In this document: in pieces, positions 54,101-61,535 of the stretch | Numbering within the stretch: position 1 is the first letter of the stretch | Layout: the number at the start of each line of letters is the position of its first letter | From: G965216255 sp965216255 | Lineage (GTDB): Bacteria > Bacteroidota > Rhodothermia > Rhodothermales > Bin80 | Direction: 5' to 3' | DNA: 64,000 bases | Assembly: GCA_965216255.1 (NCBI GenBank) | Contig: OZ244148.1 | Span: 2,170,001 to 2,234,000 of the forward strand | Position numbers and translations under genes: made by a program | Notes under the pieces: model-generated | Told to the model about the DNA's origin: nothing | Database searches by the model: none | Seen by the model: the letters and a program-made list of their open reading frames with translations, nothing else

Positions 54101-54333
54101 ACAATACGCTTACGCTGGAAGAACATGATCGCATCTTCCGCATGACAGGTGACGCCAGCATGACCGTGCTGGAATCACTCCTGAATCAGGACCTGATCAT
54201 TCCATGTAACGTCAGCATGGACAGGTTGGACGAGGCGCCAAACAGGATCACTTCGGGCACACGCTACCGCCTCCACCCACTGGTCCTGCACCCGGTAGAG
54301 CAACTTCTCCGCAAGCAGAATATCATTCACTGA
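51145..54333 (+). CDS. Large P-loop (AAA/STAND-like) protein coupled to the MscS channel
   Basis: 1062 residues, no signal peptide or membrane helix. Residues 1 to about 700 are helix-rich with repeated Arg/Ala/Leu segments and no recognised domain. A P-loop ATPase-like module lies at about 730-930: AAGAVVLPMPLGSGRTSLLQ is the Walker A, with Arg where Lys is expected; QVCLIDNLEHLL fits Walker B; TRICWIASVSALAWQYL fits the following sensor strand. The C-terminus (SFTLKAFLVHNTLTLEEHDR, VLESLLNQDLII, YRLHPLVLHPVEQLLRKQNI) resembles a winged helix. Overlaps the MscS gene by 4 bases. A cytosolic switch acting on the channel is inference. I know no named family. Confidence 0.75.
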   Translation: MSNAPTKLDTPRASAETVAGMATSGFVLEALVQEMEEATARAWDAWQLDVEARLLLPIRDGAAAAARSHKELLAQASSGDDSASLDVAMAYRASVVEEVLCPIREQLTRLPLGEVMEGSLRLLSALAPLAEHAVAACTLPHPLSLYAPTPGQPRRLARSIVRRWLRLKGRLRALLGQPARVPIRSVPVHALLNYHVQVRVAGTVARLHDRYERHVAGLTALLESGLTKWTNATLAFEHDLERHSKRAQPFSMIIRDGPLIAQGAPNPSMSKALRAISHALQGVLMDVAAQAALSDADAAALQQEAESLRNDFRRAGTILLTPADRKLPGRLPARRIRMEIGHWTAWHAQTQNRLDIDARIAQLRAALLAQRQNLLQLVAAVALGPVVETFETAAALLDTASRSVGEAKATELPSILRGLAASTLDRVRHALGELPGLLTADETLSRPGHIQWTALSNHVEAWPAEVVLHALPRPEAILVPGADPERRDLRRDILQILAPFPDRLAECARPLRQKLVSVWGDTEQVLSVVEFSLGAALQELQGNSTQNSTDNARELARGGILRAGNSLRDLLQSLEPPWQEFADGVYSLFFRDWSDIHRGVRSEAFIEDHWLGLQFRLRRRLPVLGRRVRDQTHRLRDAAGQLIRRGHRRAAVLIEHGRSAIGTAAATERDRLNTIEAIGPASLRALGERLPLVYRKLFALVPVGESWLLEGRESDLQFLRQHVERWHRRRAAGAVVLPMPLGSGRTSLLQVLASELRAAGRVSTVALSHRLTDSAAIARQIADAMGLKASSLEVLEGRLLQAEPQVCLIDNLEHLLYRAYGGTRLIEQVLVLLSRTDTRICWIASVSALAWQYLERAQGSATKLVSTYHPAAISRTTLGSIIFNRHQRSGMHLTFARPVTVSPLLYRRLERTRGDVARQALLRDHFFERLYLHSGSNVMLALLYWLRSAEFGEGRVTVHPGAPLSFRFLESYDLTRSFTLKAFLVHNTLTLEEHDRIFRMTGDASMTVLESLLNQDLIIPCNVSMDRLDEAPNRITSGTRYRLHPLVLHPVEQLLRKQNIIH

Positions 54334-54335
54334 GC

Positions 54336-55082
54336 ATGCGCGTGCAGTGCCTGACGTACCGCCTCACTCTTGAATATGACGGCAGGCCCTATTGTGGCTG
54401 GCAGCGGCAGTGCGGTGTCTCTACCGTGCAGCAAACCCTTGAGGAGGCCCTCGCGACGGCGCTCCGGGAGCGCGTCAGCGTCACCGGCGCAGGCCGCACA
54501 GATAGCGGCGTGCACGCCCGCGGTCAGGTGGCGCACTTCGTGGTGAAGCATGCCCTCGACGCAGCGAGGCTGGTGCGGTCATTGAATGGACTGCTGCCCT
54601 CCTCCATTGCCATCCTCGAGCTAGACAGGGCCACCGAGGACTTTCATGCCCGCTTCGAAGCCCGGCAACGCCGATACCACTATTATGTCAGTACCGCCGC
54701 CCGGGCCCTGGACGCGGGCTGGCGCCTGGCCTTGCCCACCGTCCCGGATTTTGCACTCATGAATGATGCGGCGAGCGTACTTAGAGGGACCCGGCACTTC
54801 GGAGCGTTCTGCCGAACGCAGTCGGATACAGAAAACCGGGTCTGCACCGTAGAGCGGGCGCAGTGGATGCCAGAAGACCGTCCGGGCGACTGGCATTTCG
54901 GCATTGTCGCCGACCGGTTTCTTCATGGCATGGTCCGCACTGTAATCGGCACACTGTTGGAGGTAGGGCGCGGCAGGAGGGCCCCGGAGGATCTGGTTCA
55001 CATTCTAGCATCGCGGGACCGGCGGGAGGCTGGTCCCGCGGCACCGCCGCACGGCCTCGTGCTGGAAAGCGTAACCTACTGA
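54336..55082 (+). CDS. truA: tRNA pseudouridine(38-40) synthase TruA
   Basis: 248 residues. YRLTLEYDGRPYCGWQRQCG, TVQQTLEEAL, and VTGAGRTDSGVHARGQVAHF with the catalytic Asp (about residue 56) are diagnostic, followed by FHARFEARQRRYHYYV and FLHGMVRTVIGTLLEVGRGR. It makes pseudouridine in the tRNA anticodon arm. The ATG is 2 bases after the P-loop gene stop, so it may be cotranscribed, without an evident functional link. Confidence 0.95.
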   Translation: MRVQCLTYRLTLEYDGRPYCGWQRQCGVSTVQQTLEEALATALRERVSVTGAGRTDSGVHARGQVAHFVVKHALDAARLVRSLNGLLPSSIAILELDRATEDFHARFEARQRRYHYYVSTAARALDAGWRLALPTVPDFALMNDAASVLRGTRHFGAFCRTQSDTENRVCTVERAQWMPEDRPGDWHFGIVADRFLHGMVRTVIGTLLEVGRGRRAPEDLVHILASRDRREAGPAAPPHGLVLESVTY

Positions 55083-55089
55083 CCTTGTG

Positions 55090-56439
55090 ATGCGCGGACA
55101 CCAGACTTCCCTGCCAACTAGACAAGCCTGGGTTGCTGCCCTGGTTATTGCATTGGCACTCTCTGGCTGCGAACGACCGCTTGCAGATCTGGGCGCGCCA
55201 TCCATCGAGATTCTGGCACCGGACCTTTCGAAAGTGTTGACAGAGCAGGAAATTGAACTCCGCATTTCGGTAACCTCGGTCAATAGTATCACGGAAGTCA
55301 GGCTCAACGATGCCCCCCTTGAGCCGTCGGACAACGGGCCGTACTGGCAGTCAACGTTTATTCTTAGCCGCGGCCTCAATCGACTCATAGTAGAGGCCAT
55401 CGACGCACGGGACCAAACCGAAGTGGACACAGCCATTGCGCTGTTCCTGCCGTTTGGAATCAGCCTCAACGCCCCGCACCTGCCGCAAGGCCGCGGGGGC
55501 CACACTGCGACCTTTACGGTTGACCGCGGATTACTGGTCGCCGGTGGCGCAAGCACTAGAAATGGGCCGGCGCATGCCGATGCATTCGTGCTCGCACCTA
55601 GAGGTCGTGCCTTCATACGCGCAGAGGGCCTGCTTTATGAAGCGCGTACCGGTCACACGGCGACTCGTCTGCCAGACGGGCGTGTCCTGCTCATGGGTGG
55701 TAGTCGCACGGACAACCTCTTAAGCGTGAGCGACCTAGTGGAAACCGCCGAGCTGTACGAACCCGAGAAGGACTCCTTCTTTGTTGTGCCCGTAGTGGGG
55801 CAGCCCATTCGCCGGGCGCTTCATTCTGCCATACTCCGTAGTTCAAATGCCGGCGTCTTCATCGACCTGTACGGCGGGCGCGGCGACACGCGCTACGGTC
55901 AAAGCCCGTTCCTTGGAGTCCGCCAAGACCTGCGCACCTTCGAAATGGCGCGCGACACCCTATTTGCCCTGCATTCCCTGGCGAGTGCCCCGTTTCTGGA
56001 TGCCGCAATATACGGGCACAGTGTAACCCAGAAATATTCTAGTGCCCACGTAGTGCTGGGAGGCAATTCCGACAGCGGATTGTCGGACGACGGAAATTTT
56101 CTGCTCGAATATGATACACCAGTGGGGATTCGCCTTACGAAGATTCCGGCCATGGCCTTTGCACGTACGCGCCATGCCGCATCTCCCCTGCTCGGCAATT
56201 TCCTGATCGTCTTCGGTGGAACGCAGAATTCGGATCAGGACATTGTAATCGACAACGAGGTGTACAGCAACGCAGTCAACCGGTTCTTTACGGTGCCTCA
56301 GCGGCAGGGGACGGTCAGGAGATACGGCCATACGGCCAGCCCGCTCTCCACTCAGCAGGTCGTTCTGATAGGCGGATTTGGCGTAGGCGGAACTGCCTAT
56401 GCCGCATCAGAGTTTTTTTTCTTGGAAGGGGACGAATAG
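55090..56439 (+). CDS. Kelch-type beta-propeller lipoprotein
   Basis: 449 residues from the ATG at 55090 (a GTG precedes it). Lipoprotein signal ends ALALSGC. Residues about 30-115 look like an Ig-like/cadherin domain (SIEILAPDLSKVLTEQEIEL, TEVRLNDAPLEPSDNGPYWQ, LIVEAIDARDQTEV). The rest carries kelch-like blades: GRGGHTATFTVDRGLLVAGG, ARTGHTATRLPDGRVLLMGG, TRHAASPLLGNFLIVFGG, RRYGHTASPLSTQQVVLIGG. A surface binding protein is plausible; the ligand is unknown. It starts 7 bases after truA. Confidence 0.78.
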   Translation: MRGHQTSLPTRQAWVAALVIALALSGCERPLADLGAPSIEILAPDLSKVLTEQEIELRISVTSVNSITEVRLNDAPLEPSDNGPYWQSTFILSRGLNRLIVEAIDARDQTEVDTAIALFLPFGISLNAPHLPQGRGGHTATFTVDRGLLVAGGASTRNGPAHADAFVLAPRGRAFIRAEGLLYEARTGHTATRLPDGRVLLMGGSRTDNLLSVSDLVETAELYEPEKDSFFVVPVVGQPIRRALHSAILRSSNAGVFIDLYGGRGDTRYGQSPFLGVRQDLRTFEMARDTLFALHSLASAPFLDAAIYGHSVTQKYSSAHVVLGGNSDSGLSDDGNFLLEYDTPVGIRLTKIPAMAFARTRHAASPLLGNFLIVFGGTQNSDQDIVIDNEVYSNAVNRFFTVPQRQGTVRRYGHTASPLSTQQVVLIGGFGVGGTAYAASEFFFLEGDE

Positions 56440-56446
56440 TAAGGCC

Positions 56447-56632
56447 ATGAGCATACAACAGATGCTGCGCTGGATCGTGATCGCCATGGTGGTCATGGTC
56501 GCGATCCTCCTGCTTAATGAGCTTCTGGATGTGCTGGGGTTCTTGGTGAAGCTGGCACTGCCCGTCCTGATCGGGCTGTTCATCCTCGCCGTCGTACTTC
56601 GCGTTGCAGGTATGTTCCTGGGCCGACGATAG
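56447..56632 (+). CDS. Small two-helix membrane protein
   Basis: 61 residues. Two hydrophobic helices: MLRWIVIAMVVMVAILLLNE and FLVKLALPVLIGLFILAVVL, then RVAGMFLGRR. It lies 7 bases after the kelch lipoprotein and 12 bases before tadA, so the spacing supports a translated gene. Function unknown. Confidence 0.65.
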   Translation: MSIQQMLRWIVIAMVVMVAILLLNELLDVLGFLVKLALPVLIGLFILAVVLRVAGMFLGRR

Positions 56633-56644
56633 CTCGGGGCGCCG

Positions 56645-57112
56645 ATGAGTATTTCTACCCTCCTGGCAGCCGACCGGCGGTGGATGCAGACCGCACTGGG
56701 CGAAGCGGAGCGGGCCTTTGACATGGGAGAGGTGCCGGTTGGGGCCGTGGTGACAAGCGGTGATCGTGTCGTTGGACGGGGGCACAACCTAGTCAAGAAG
56801 CTCGGCGACCCGACCGCCCATGCCGAGATGATTGCCATTACGGCGGCCTGCGACACCCTCGAAACGAGGGTACTGGAAGCATGCACGCTTTTTGTGACGC
56901 TTGAGCCATGCCCCATGTGTGCCGGCGCCCTGGTATGGGCCCGCGTTGGCCGCCTGGTCTTCGGGGCCTTTGATGCCAAGGCCGGTAGTGCCTCCACACT
57001 GTACAATATCCCGCAAGACGCCCGGTTGAATCACCATACAGAGATAATTTCGGGAGTCGAAGAGGCCCGGAGCATTGAACTGCTCAGAGCATTCTTTCAG
57101 GCGAGGCGCTGA
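56645..57112 (+). CDS. tadA: tRNA-specific adenosine deaminase TadA
   Basis: 155 residues. The zinc-dependent deaminase motifs are intact: PTAHAEMIAITAA (His ligand and catalytic Glu, about residue 59-61) and TLEPCPMCAGALVWARVGRL (two Cys ligands). EVPVGAVVTSGDRVVGRGHN precedes them. TadA converts A34 of tRNA-Arg to inosine. Last gene of the truA-kelch-small membrane protein-tadA run. Confidence 0.93.
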   Translation: MSISTLLAADRRWMQTALGEAERAFDMGEVPVGAVVTSGDRVVGRGHNLVKKLGDPTAHAEMIAITAACDTLETRVLEACTLFVTLEPCPMCAGALVWARVGRLVFGAFDAKAGSASTLYNIPQDARLNHHTEIISGVEEARSIELLRAFFQARR

Positions 57113-57735
57113 TTCGGATTCCAGTAGGCTTATCCGGGAACGCCCCTATTTGCGCAGAAAAAGCTCCCGTGGTGCAAATCACGCGCTAAGAACGAAAATA
57201 GTGGTCGCACTCCCACCTCCAGGGCATTCGGGCACGACCACTAACCGTGCAGTTCCGGGATGGGCACCCGACGTGCCTTACCATTGTCAGACGACGTAAC
57301 CCGCTACCTTGCAGTTACCGGACCAACAGCCCAAGGGCCCATCGCCACCATTGGATATTGCAAGCAGACCAAGGCTTGCTACATCCAGTGTATGCCAGCA
57401 AGCTAGTCATCAACAGACTGCATTTGGGCATTAATGGCGATGTTCCAGACATCCAGGTTGGATTCGAAATGAGCATTGGGATTGGCAGCGGTTACTTTCT
57501 AGGCCTTCGGCACGAAGGAAAACGGTTTCTCGCCCTTCTTGCCAATCTCGCGCCCCAGCATACAAAGACGATCGCCTTCCAAATCTGGCAGTGAATCAGC
57601 GAGCGACCAAAAAGCCGCTGGATATCATGGGGTCCAGCATGTCGCCGCATTCCTCACCGCTTCTCGATGCGAGATTGGTGAATCATCTCAGTCCAATTTC
57701 GCCGATCTGGCTACCCGTTTCATTTTCCCTACTCG
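57113..57735. other. Long non-coding stretch downstream of tadA and of the broken symporter
   Basis: Apart from the 5S-like element, no gene is recognised. A plus frame at 57247-57594 has a partly protein-like tail (INGDVPDIQVGFEMSIGIGS) but no family, signal or ribosome-binding site. Confidence 0.4.
57201..57295 (-). pseudogene. Degenerate 5S rRNA-like element
   Basis: On the minus strand, GGCACG and CGTGCC can form helix II. They flank CGGGTGCCCATCCCGGAACTG, resembling the 5S loop B/C region (CCCGUUCCCAUCCCGAACACG), and CGGTTAG, resembling GGAAGTTAAG. GGTGGGAGTGCGACCAC follows at the 3' side, like GTGGGAGAGTAGGTCGC. Outer GTCGTC/GACCAC pair with one mismatch. Total about 95 bases, shorter than real 5S, and no 23S or 16S sequence is adjacent. 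Confidence 0.3.
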
Positions 57736-59169
57736 CTATGGCCCGAACAGCCCCAAGACGTGCAGTCCCTCAACTGCCTCCACCATACCGCCGGTAGGCG
57801 GCGAATTCCTACTGGATGCCCACATGCAGAAGGCCGACGCCGGCAGCACCACCAGTATTGCGGAAAGCGGCAGCACAGCACCCGTAAGCTCGAGGGCCAA
57901 ATACACACCGGACCCGAGAAAGACAGACGCTACCCCTCCTGCCGGACCTGCGCCCTTTCCGCCACAGGCCCGCCGCCGTCGGAACAAAGAGCGCGGCACC
58001 CAGGAGCCCGATGGCTGCGGAGTACAGTGCGATCAGTAGGCGCGGTGGCCAATAGGCATGAGCCATCGCCACGAGCCCTACAGCCCATACCGTCAACAGA
58101 TGGATGCCGACACGCCCCACCGACCCAGCGACTGGTGGCCCATCAGGTCATGCGCAATCGCCGAGCTGCTCGCCAGCAGGAGTGCATCCGTGGTGGACAT
58201 GACCACGGCCATGAAGGCAGCAACGGCTAAGCCGCAGACCAGCGGCGGAATTGCCTCCTCCATCACGTGAAGAAAGATGGTGTCCAGATCCGTGATGCCC
58301 GGAAATGCCGCGGCGCCATAGGGTATGATTGCCAGGACCGCACTTAGCAACACGGCGCTGAACGCAACCATGGCCACGTTCAGTGAAACGTGCGCCGACC
58401 GTGCATCCCGCGCGGAATAAACACGCATGGCGATATGCGGAATGGCTGGGATGGCCGCGGCCCAAATCACGAACAAGCCAAGGTAGCTGGAGAGCGGCTG
58501 ATCTATCTCCTCACCCAGGTAAGCGCCGGCGCCATCGCCACGCCCACCATCTTGATGGGCATCCCCTTGCGTGCAAATATGGCGAACGCAATGCTGCAGA
58601 CTACGAGAAGCATGAGCGCTCCCTGGACGACATCCGTCCACGTAACAGCCACCATTCCCCCGATCGACACATACAGGAAGAAAACAATCGAGGCCATAGC
58701 GGACGGCCGGGTTGTAGGGTATGCCCAGTAGCAGCTCTGCCGTAGTCCCGGCTGCCTTCATTTGCGCCACGATATAGACCGTGAAGCTCGCTACGATAAG
58801 AAGCGGCACGGCACCACGCATGGCCGCGTGTGGATAATGGTACGCTAGAAAGTCCGCTGTGGCAAAGCGCCCGAAATTGCGAAGCGGCCGCGCCACCAGT
58901 ATCGATGCCAGCGGAAAACCCACAACTATGTCTGCTAATGGCGACAGCGCGAACGGAATGCCACGACCGTAGGCACGTCCCACTACTCCAATAATGGGCC
59001 CTCCGCTGGCGAGCGCCGCCATGGTCGCCACGGCGTTTACGCCCGTAGAAATCCTTTGGCCGGCAATCCAATATTCGTCCACCGAGCCAAGCACCCGCCG
59101 GGAGACGACAAGCCCAATGGCCATGCAGACAAGCAGGTACAGCACAAACTGTGCCCGCTTGAGCGTCAT
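57736..59169 (-). pseudogene. Sodium:solute symporter (SSS family) broken by four frameshifts
   Basis: The start MTLKRAQFVLYLLVCMAIGL, then ASGGPIIGVVGRAYGRGIPF and MKAAGTTAELLLGIPYNPAV, is a normal SSS N-terminus. Near 58695 the frame jumps: the next helices (MASIVFFLYVSIGGMVAVTW, TDVVQGALMLLVV) are in another frame. Near 58530 the original frame returns (YLGEEIDQPLSSYLGLFVIW, PLVCGLAVAAFMAVVMSTTD). Near 58115 it shifts again (VGIHLLTVWAVGLVAMAHAY, GLLGAALFVPTAAGLW) and near 57970 once more (VASVFLGSGVYLALELTGAV). All family segments are present and in order. It is the last gene of the peptidase/aminotransferase operon and would have been its importer. Confidence 0.85.
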
Positions 59170-59189
59170 AGCGAGCCTCTACGACCTGC

Positions 59190-59372
59190 CTACAGTCGCA
59201 TCAGGGCTACCGCGGGCGGCAAGACCATGAGCGCCGCCATTAGCCAATCAAAGAGGGCCCAACCTACAATGCGGATGCCGCGCGTCCATGGCAGGCAGGA
59301 GACTAGCGCGAAGACGAGCAAAGCCACGAGATAGGCACGGTCGCCTCGCGGCATGGAGAAAAACCGGGACAT
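59190..59372 (-). CDS. Small membrane protein preceding the symporter (DUF3311-like)
   Basis: 60 residues: a short basic N-terminus and two hydrophobic helices (AYLVALLVFALVSCLPWT; WALFDWLMAALMVLPPAVAL). Small two-helix proteins of this kind often precede SSS symporters (DUF3311, YhdT-PanF pattern), which fits its place 20 bases before the symporter and 4 bases after the aminotransferase. The frame is intact although the symporter is not. Confidence 0.7.
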   Translation of the reverse strand: MSRFFSMPRGDRAYLVALLVFALVSCLPWTRGIRIVGWALFDWLMAALMVLPPAVALMRL

Positions 59373-59376
59373 GCGG

Positions 59377-60681
59377 CTATTCGATGTCGGAGGTCAACAC
59401 GGCATCCATGATTTGGCAGGCGACGTCCGCTTCACGCTCTGTAACGATCATGGGCGGCGCAAGGCGGACCGCTTTCGCACCGCACCCTAGGACAAGCAGC
59501 CCCCGCTGGAAACAGGCCTGCTCGAAAGCCGCGGACTGCGCCGGTGTCCGAAATGCCAAGGCCAGCATGAGCCCCAGGCCACGGACATCCTCAATCTGCG
59601 TGTGCATCCGGGCCAAAGTTTCCAGGCCGGAACGTAGGTGCGATCCCATTGCGGTGGCATTCTCCATTAGGCCCCCGAGCACCAGGTCCAGCGTCGCATT
59701 GGCAGCGGCGCACGCCACCGGGTTGCCTCCAAAGGTGCTCCCGTGACTGCCCTGCGGCCATGTCATGATCTCCTCCCGCGCCAGGGTGGCGCTAATGGGA
59801 AGACCTGAGCCAAGGCCCTTGGCCAACGTGATTATGTCGGGCGCTACGCCCCACTGCTCCATCGCAAAGAAGGTACCCGTGCGCCCCATACCGGTCTGTA
59901 TTTCGTCCGCAATGAGCAGGATGCCGAATTCATTGCATAGCCTGCGCAGGCGCGCAAAAAACTCCGGAGGGGGGGTCCGGTGGCCGCCCTCTCCCTGGAT
60001 CGGTTCAACTATGACTGCCGCTACCTCGGAGGGCGCGACGGTGCGCTTGAACAGGGTGTCTCGCCAACTCTCCACGCAGTGCACGTCGCATGTCGGATAC
60101 GCAAGATGGTAGGCACACTCCCGGCACGCGCCGTAGGGCATGTGATGTACACCGGGAAGCAGCGGCCCGAAGCCCGCCCGCTGCACTACCTTGCTGTTGG
60201 AAAGGCTCATCGCCCCGTACGTGCGCCCGTGAAACGCTCCGTGAAAGGCTATGATATGCGTACGCCGCGTATGGTAGCGGGCCAGCTTGATGGCGGCTTC
60301 GACCGCTTCGGCCCCGGAATTGCCCAAATACACGCGCCAAGCATCGTCTCCCGGCCCCAGGGCAGCGAGACGCTGGCATAGTTCCCCGTAGGCACCGTAG
60401 AAAAAGTCCGTTCCGCAGATATGCAGAAGCTGGTCAGCCTGTGCCTTCAATCTTCCCAGAACGTGGGGATGGCAATGACCGGTAAGCGTCACCGCTATGC
60501 CGGACATGAAATCCAGGAAGCGGTTGCCATCCACATCCTCGATCATGGTCCCCTCGCCGCGGGCCACGACCAGCGGATACTCCTTGATGAGCGACGTCGA
60601 GGCGACGCGGTCCTCGGCGGCGATTACCTCCCGCGCCCGCGGCCCCGGGAGCTCCGTTAAAATATGCGGTAGCGTCATCAC
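59377..60681 (-). CDS. Class III aminotransferase (4-aminobutyrate/ornithine-type)
   Basis: 434 residues. GTMIEDVDGNRFLDFMSGIA, YLGNSGAEAVEAAIKLARYH, HGAFHGRTYGAMSLSNSK and ILLIADEIQTGMGRTGTFFA (PLP-phosphate and ring-binding Asp) are family signatures; the PLP Lys is in DIITLAKGLGSGLPISATLA. The insert YGACRECAYHLAYPTCDVHC carries four Cys in a CxxC...CxxxC layout seen in some archaeal and Firmicute homologues. It moves an amino group from a diamine, beta- or gamma-amino acid to a keto acid. Its start overlaps the stop of the upstream P1 peptidase, suggesting use of that enzyme's products. Confidence 0.9.
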   Translation of the reverse strand: MMTLPHILTELPGPRAREVIAAEDRVASTSLIKEYPLVVARGEGTMIEDVDGNRFLDFMSGIAVTLTGHCHPHVLGRLKAQADQLLHICGTDFFYGAYGELCQRLAALGPGDDAWRVYLGNSGAEAVEAAIKLARYHTRRTHIIAFHGAFHGRTYGAMSLSNSKVVQRAGFGPLLPGVHHMPYGACRECAYHLAYPTCDVHCVESWRDTLFKRTVAPSEVAAVIVEPIQGEGGHRTPPPEFFARLRRLCNEFGILLIADEIQTGMGRTGTFFAMEQWGVAPDIITLAKGLGSGLPISATLAREEIMTWPQGSHGSTFGGNPVACAAANATLDLVLGGLMENATAMGSHLRSGLETLARMHTQIEDVRGLGLMLALAFRTPAQSAAFEQACFQRGLLVLGCGAKAVRLAPPMIVTEREADVACQIMDAVLTSDIE

Positions 60682-61532
60682 TCCTCCAGTACCCTATTCA
60701 GGCGCTCTTCGCCGTGCCGTACGGCATTGAGCACGGACTCTGCGGCGGCCGCCCGAGCTGCATGCCCCAAGCCCGGCGGGACGCGGCTCGCCGTGCCCGT
60801 CGAAAACGCTATGGCCACTCCGCTGTCTCCCTCGCTCCAGCCCAGGTCGACCCATCCCCGCGCCACGCTTCCACACAGCCGGTCCAGCATTCGAGGGCCA
60901 AGCGGGGCATCCGTGGCGATTACGCTGACAGCGCAGGGCGCAGGGTTATCTCGGATCGGTATGTCCCGGAGGCGCGCCTCCATACGAGCACCCCTTACAA
61001 CCAGGTCTTGGCGCCGGCCGTGGGCTGCGAGCGTAAGGATACCGACGATGCAGGCACCTTCCACCCACCTGGCAGCGCAGCCTATCCCACCGCGCATGCC
61101 ATACGCGATGGCGCCTGCACCCGCACCGACACGACCCTGGGGCCGGGGGGCGGCTACTGCGGCTTGCATTGCCTCCAGGGCATGCTCCTCCTTAAGGTTC
61201 CGTACACGCCTGCCGTCTTCTACGCCGATTACAATCGGGGGCCATCCTGATCCGATTGGCAGCCCGGTATCCAGGGAAAAAGCATGCGTCAGCGCACCGT
61301 TGTAAATGCGTCCCGCACTCATGAGCCCGGTCAGAAACACGGGCGAACCCATGAACCCAAAGTCTTCCAGCACGGCAAGTCCCGTGATAACGCCCGGATC
61401 GCCGATGATGCGGCAGCCCCAAGGATACGTGGTCTGCTCTCCCGGGGGCACCACCACGGTAACGCCCGAGCCCGTCTCCGGGGTGACATGCCCTACGCGT
61501 ACACCCGCTACGTCCGTGATATCGTCTACCAT
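60678..61532 (-). CDS. P1-family (DmpA-like) peptidase homologue with altered catalytic positions
   Basis: 284 residues, no signal peptide. The family fold is evident: ITDVAGVRVGHVTPETGSGV, FLTGLMSAGRIYNGALTHAF, RVGAGAGAIAYGMRGGIGCA and VSVIATDAPLGPRMLDRLCG. Compared with the neighbouring paralogue, the nucleophile position before the VxVIATDAPL strand is Cys instead of Ser, the Asn of the LLNANHS segment is Ala (ILTLAAHGRR), and the GSGD motif reads GDSG. It may be inactive, use Cys, or have another role. It lies 3 bases after the first P1 gene and overlaps the aminotransferase by 4 bases. Confidence 0.83.
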   Translation of the reverse strand: MVDDITDVAGVRVGHVTPETGSGVTVVVPPGEQTTYPWGCRIIGDPGVITGLAVLEDFGFMGSPVFLTGLMSAGRIYNGALTHAFSLDTGLPIGSGWPPIVIGVEDGRRVRNLKEEHALEAMQAAVAAPRPQGRVGAGAGAIAYGMRGGIGCAARWVEGACIVGILTLAAHGRRQDLVVRGARMEARLRDIPIRDNPAPCAVSVIATDAPLGPRMLDRLCGSVARGWVDLGWSEGDSGVAIAFSTGTASRVPPGLGHAARAAAAESVLNAVRHGEERLNRVLEE

Positions 61533-61535
61533 GTA

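Noticed and set aside
57247..57594. 115-codon plus frame between tadA and the symporter remnant
   Set aside because: Overlaps the 5S-like element; no recognised family or start signal.
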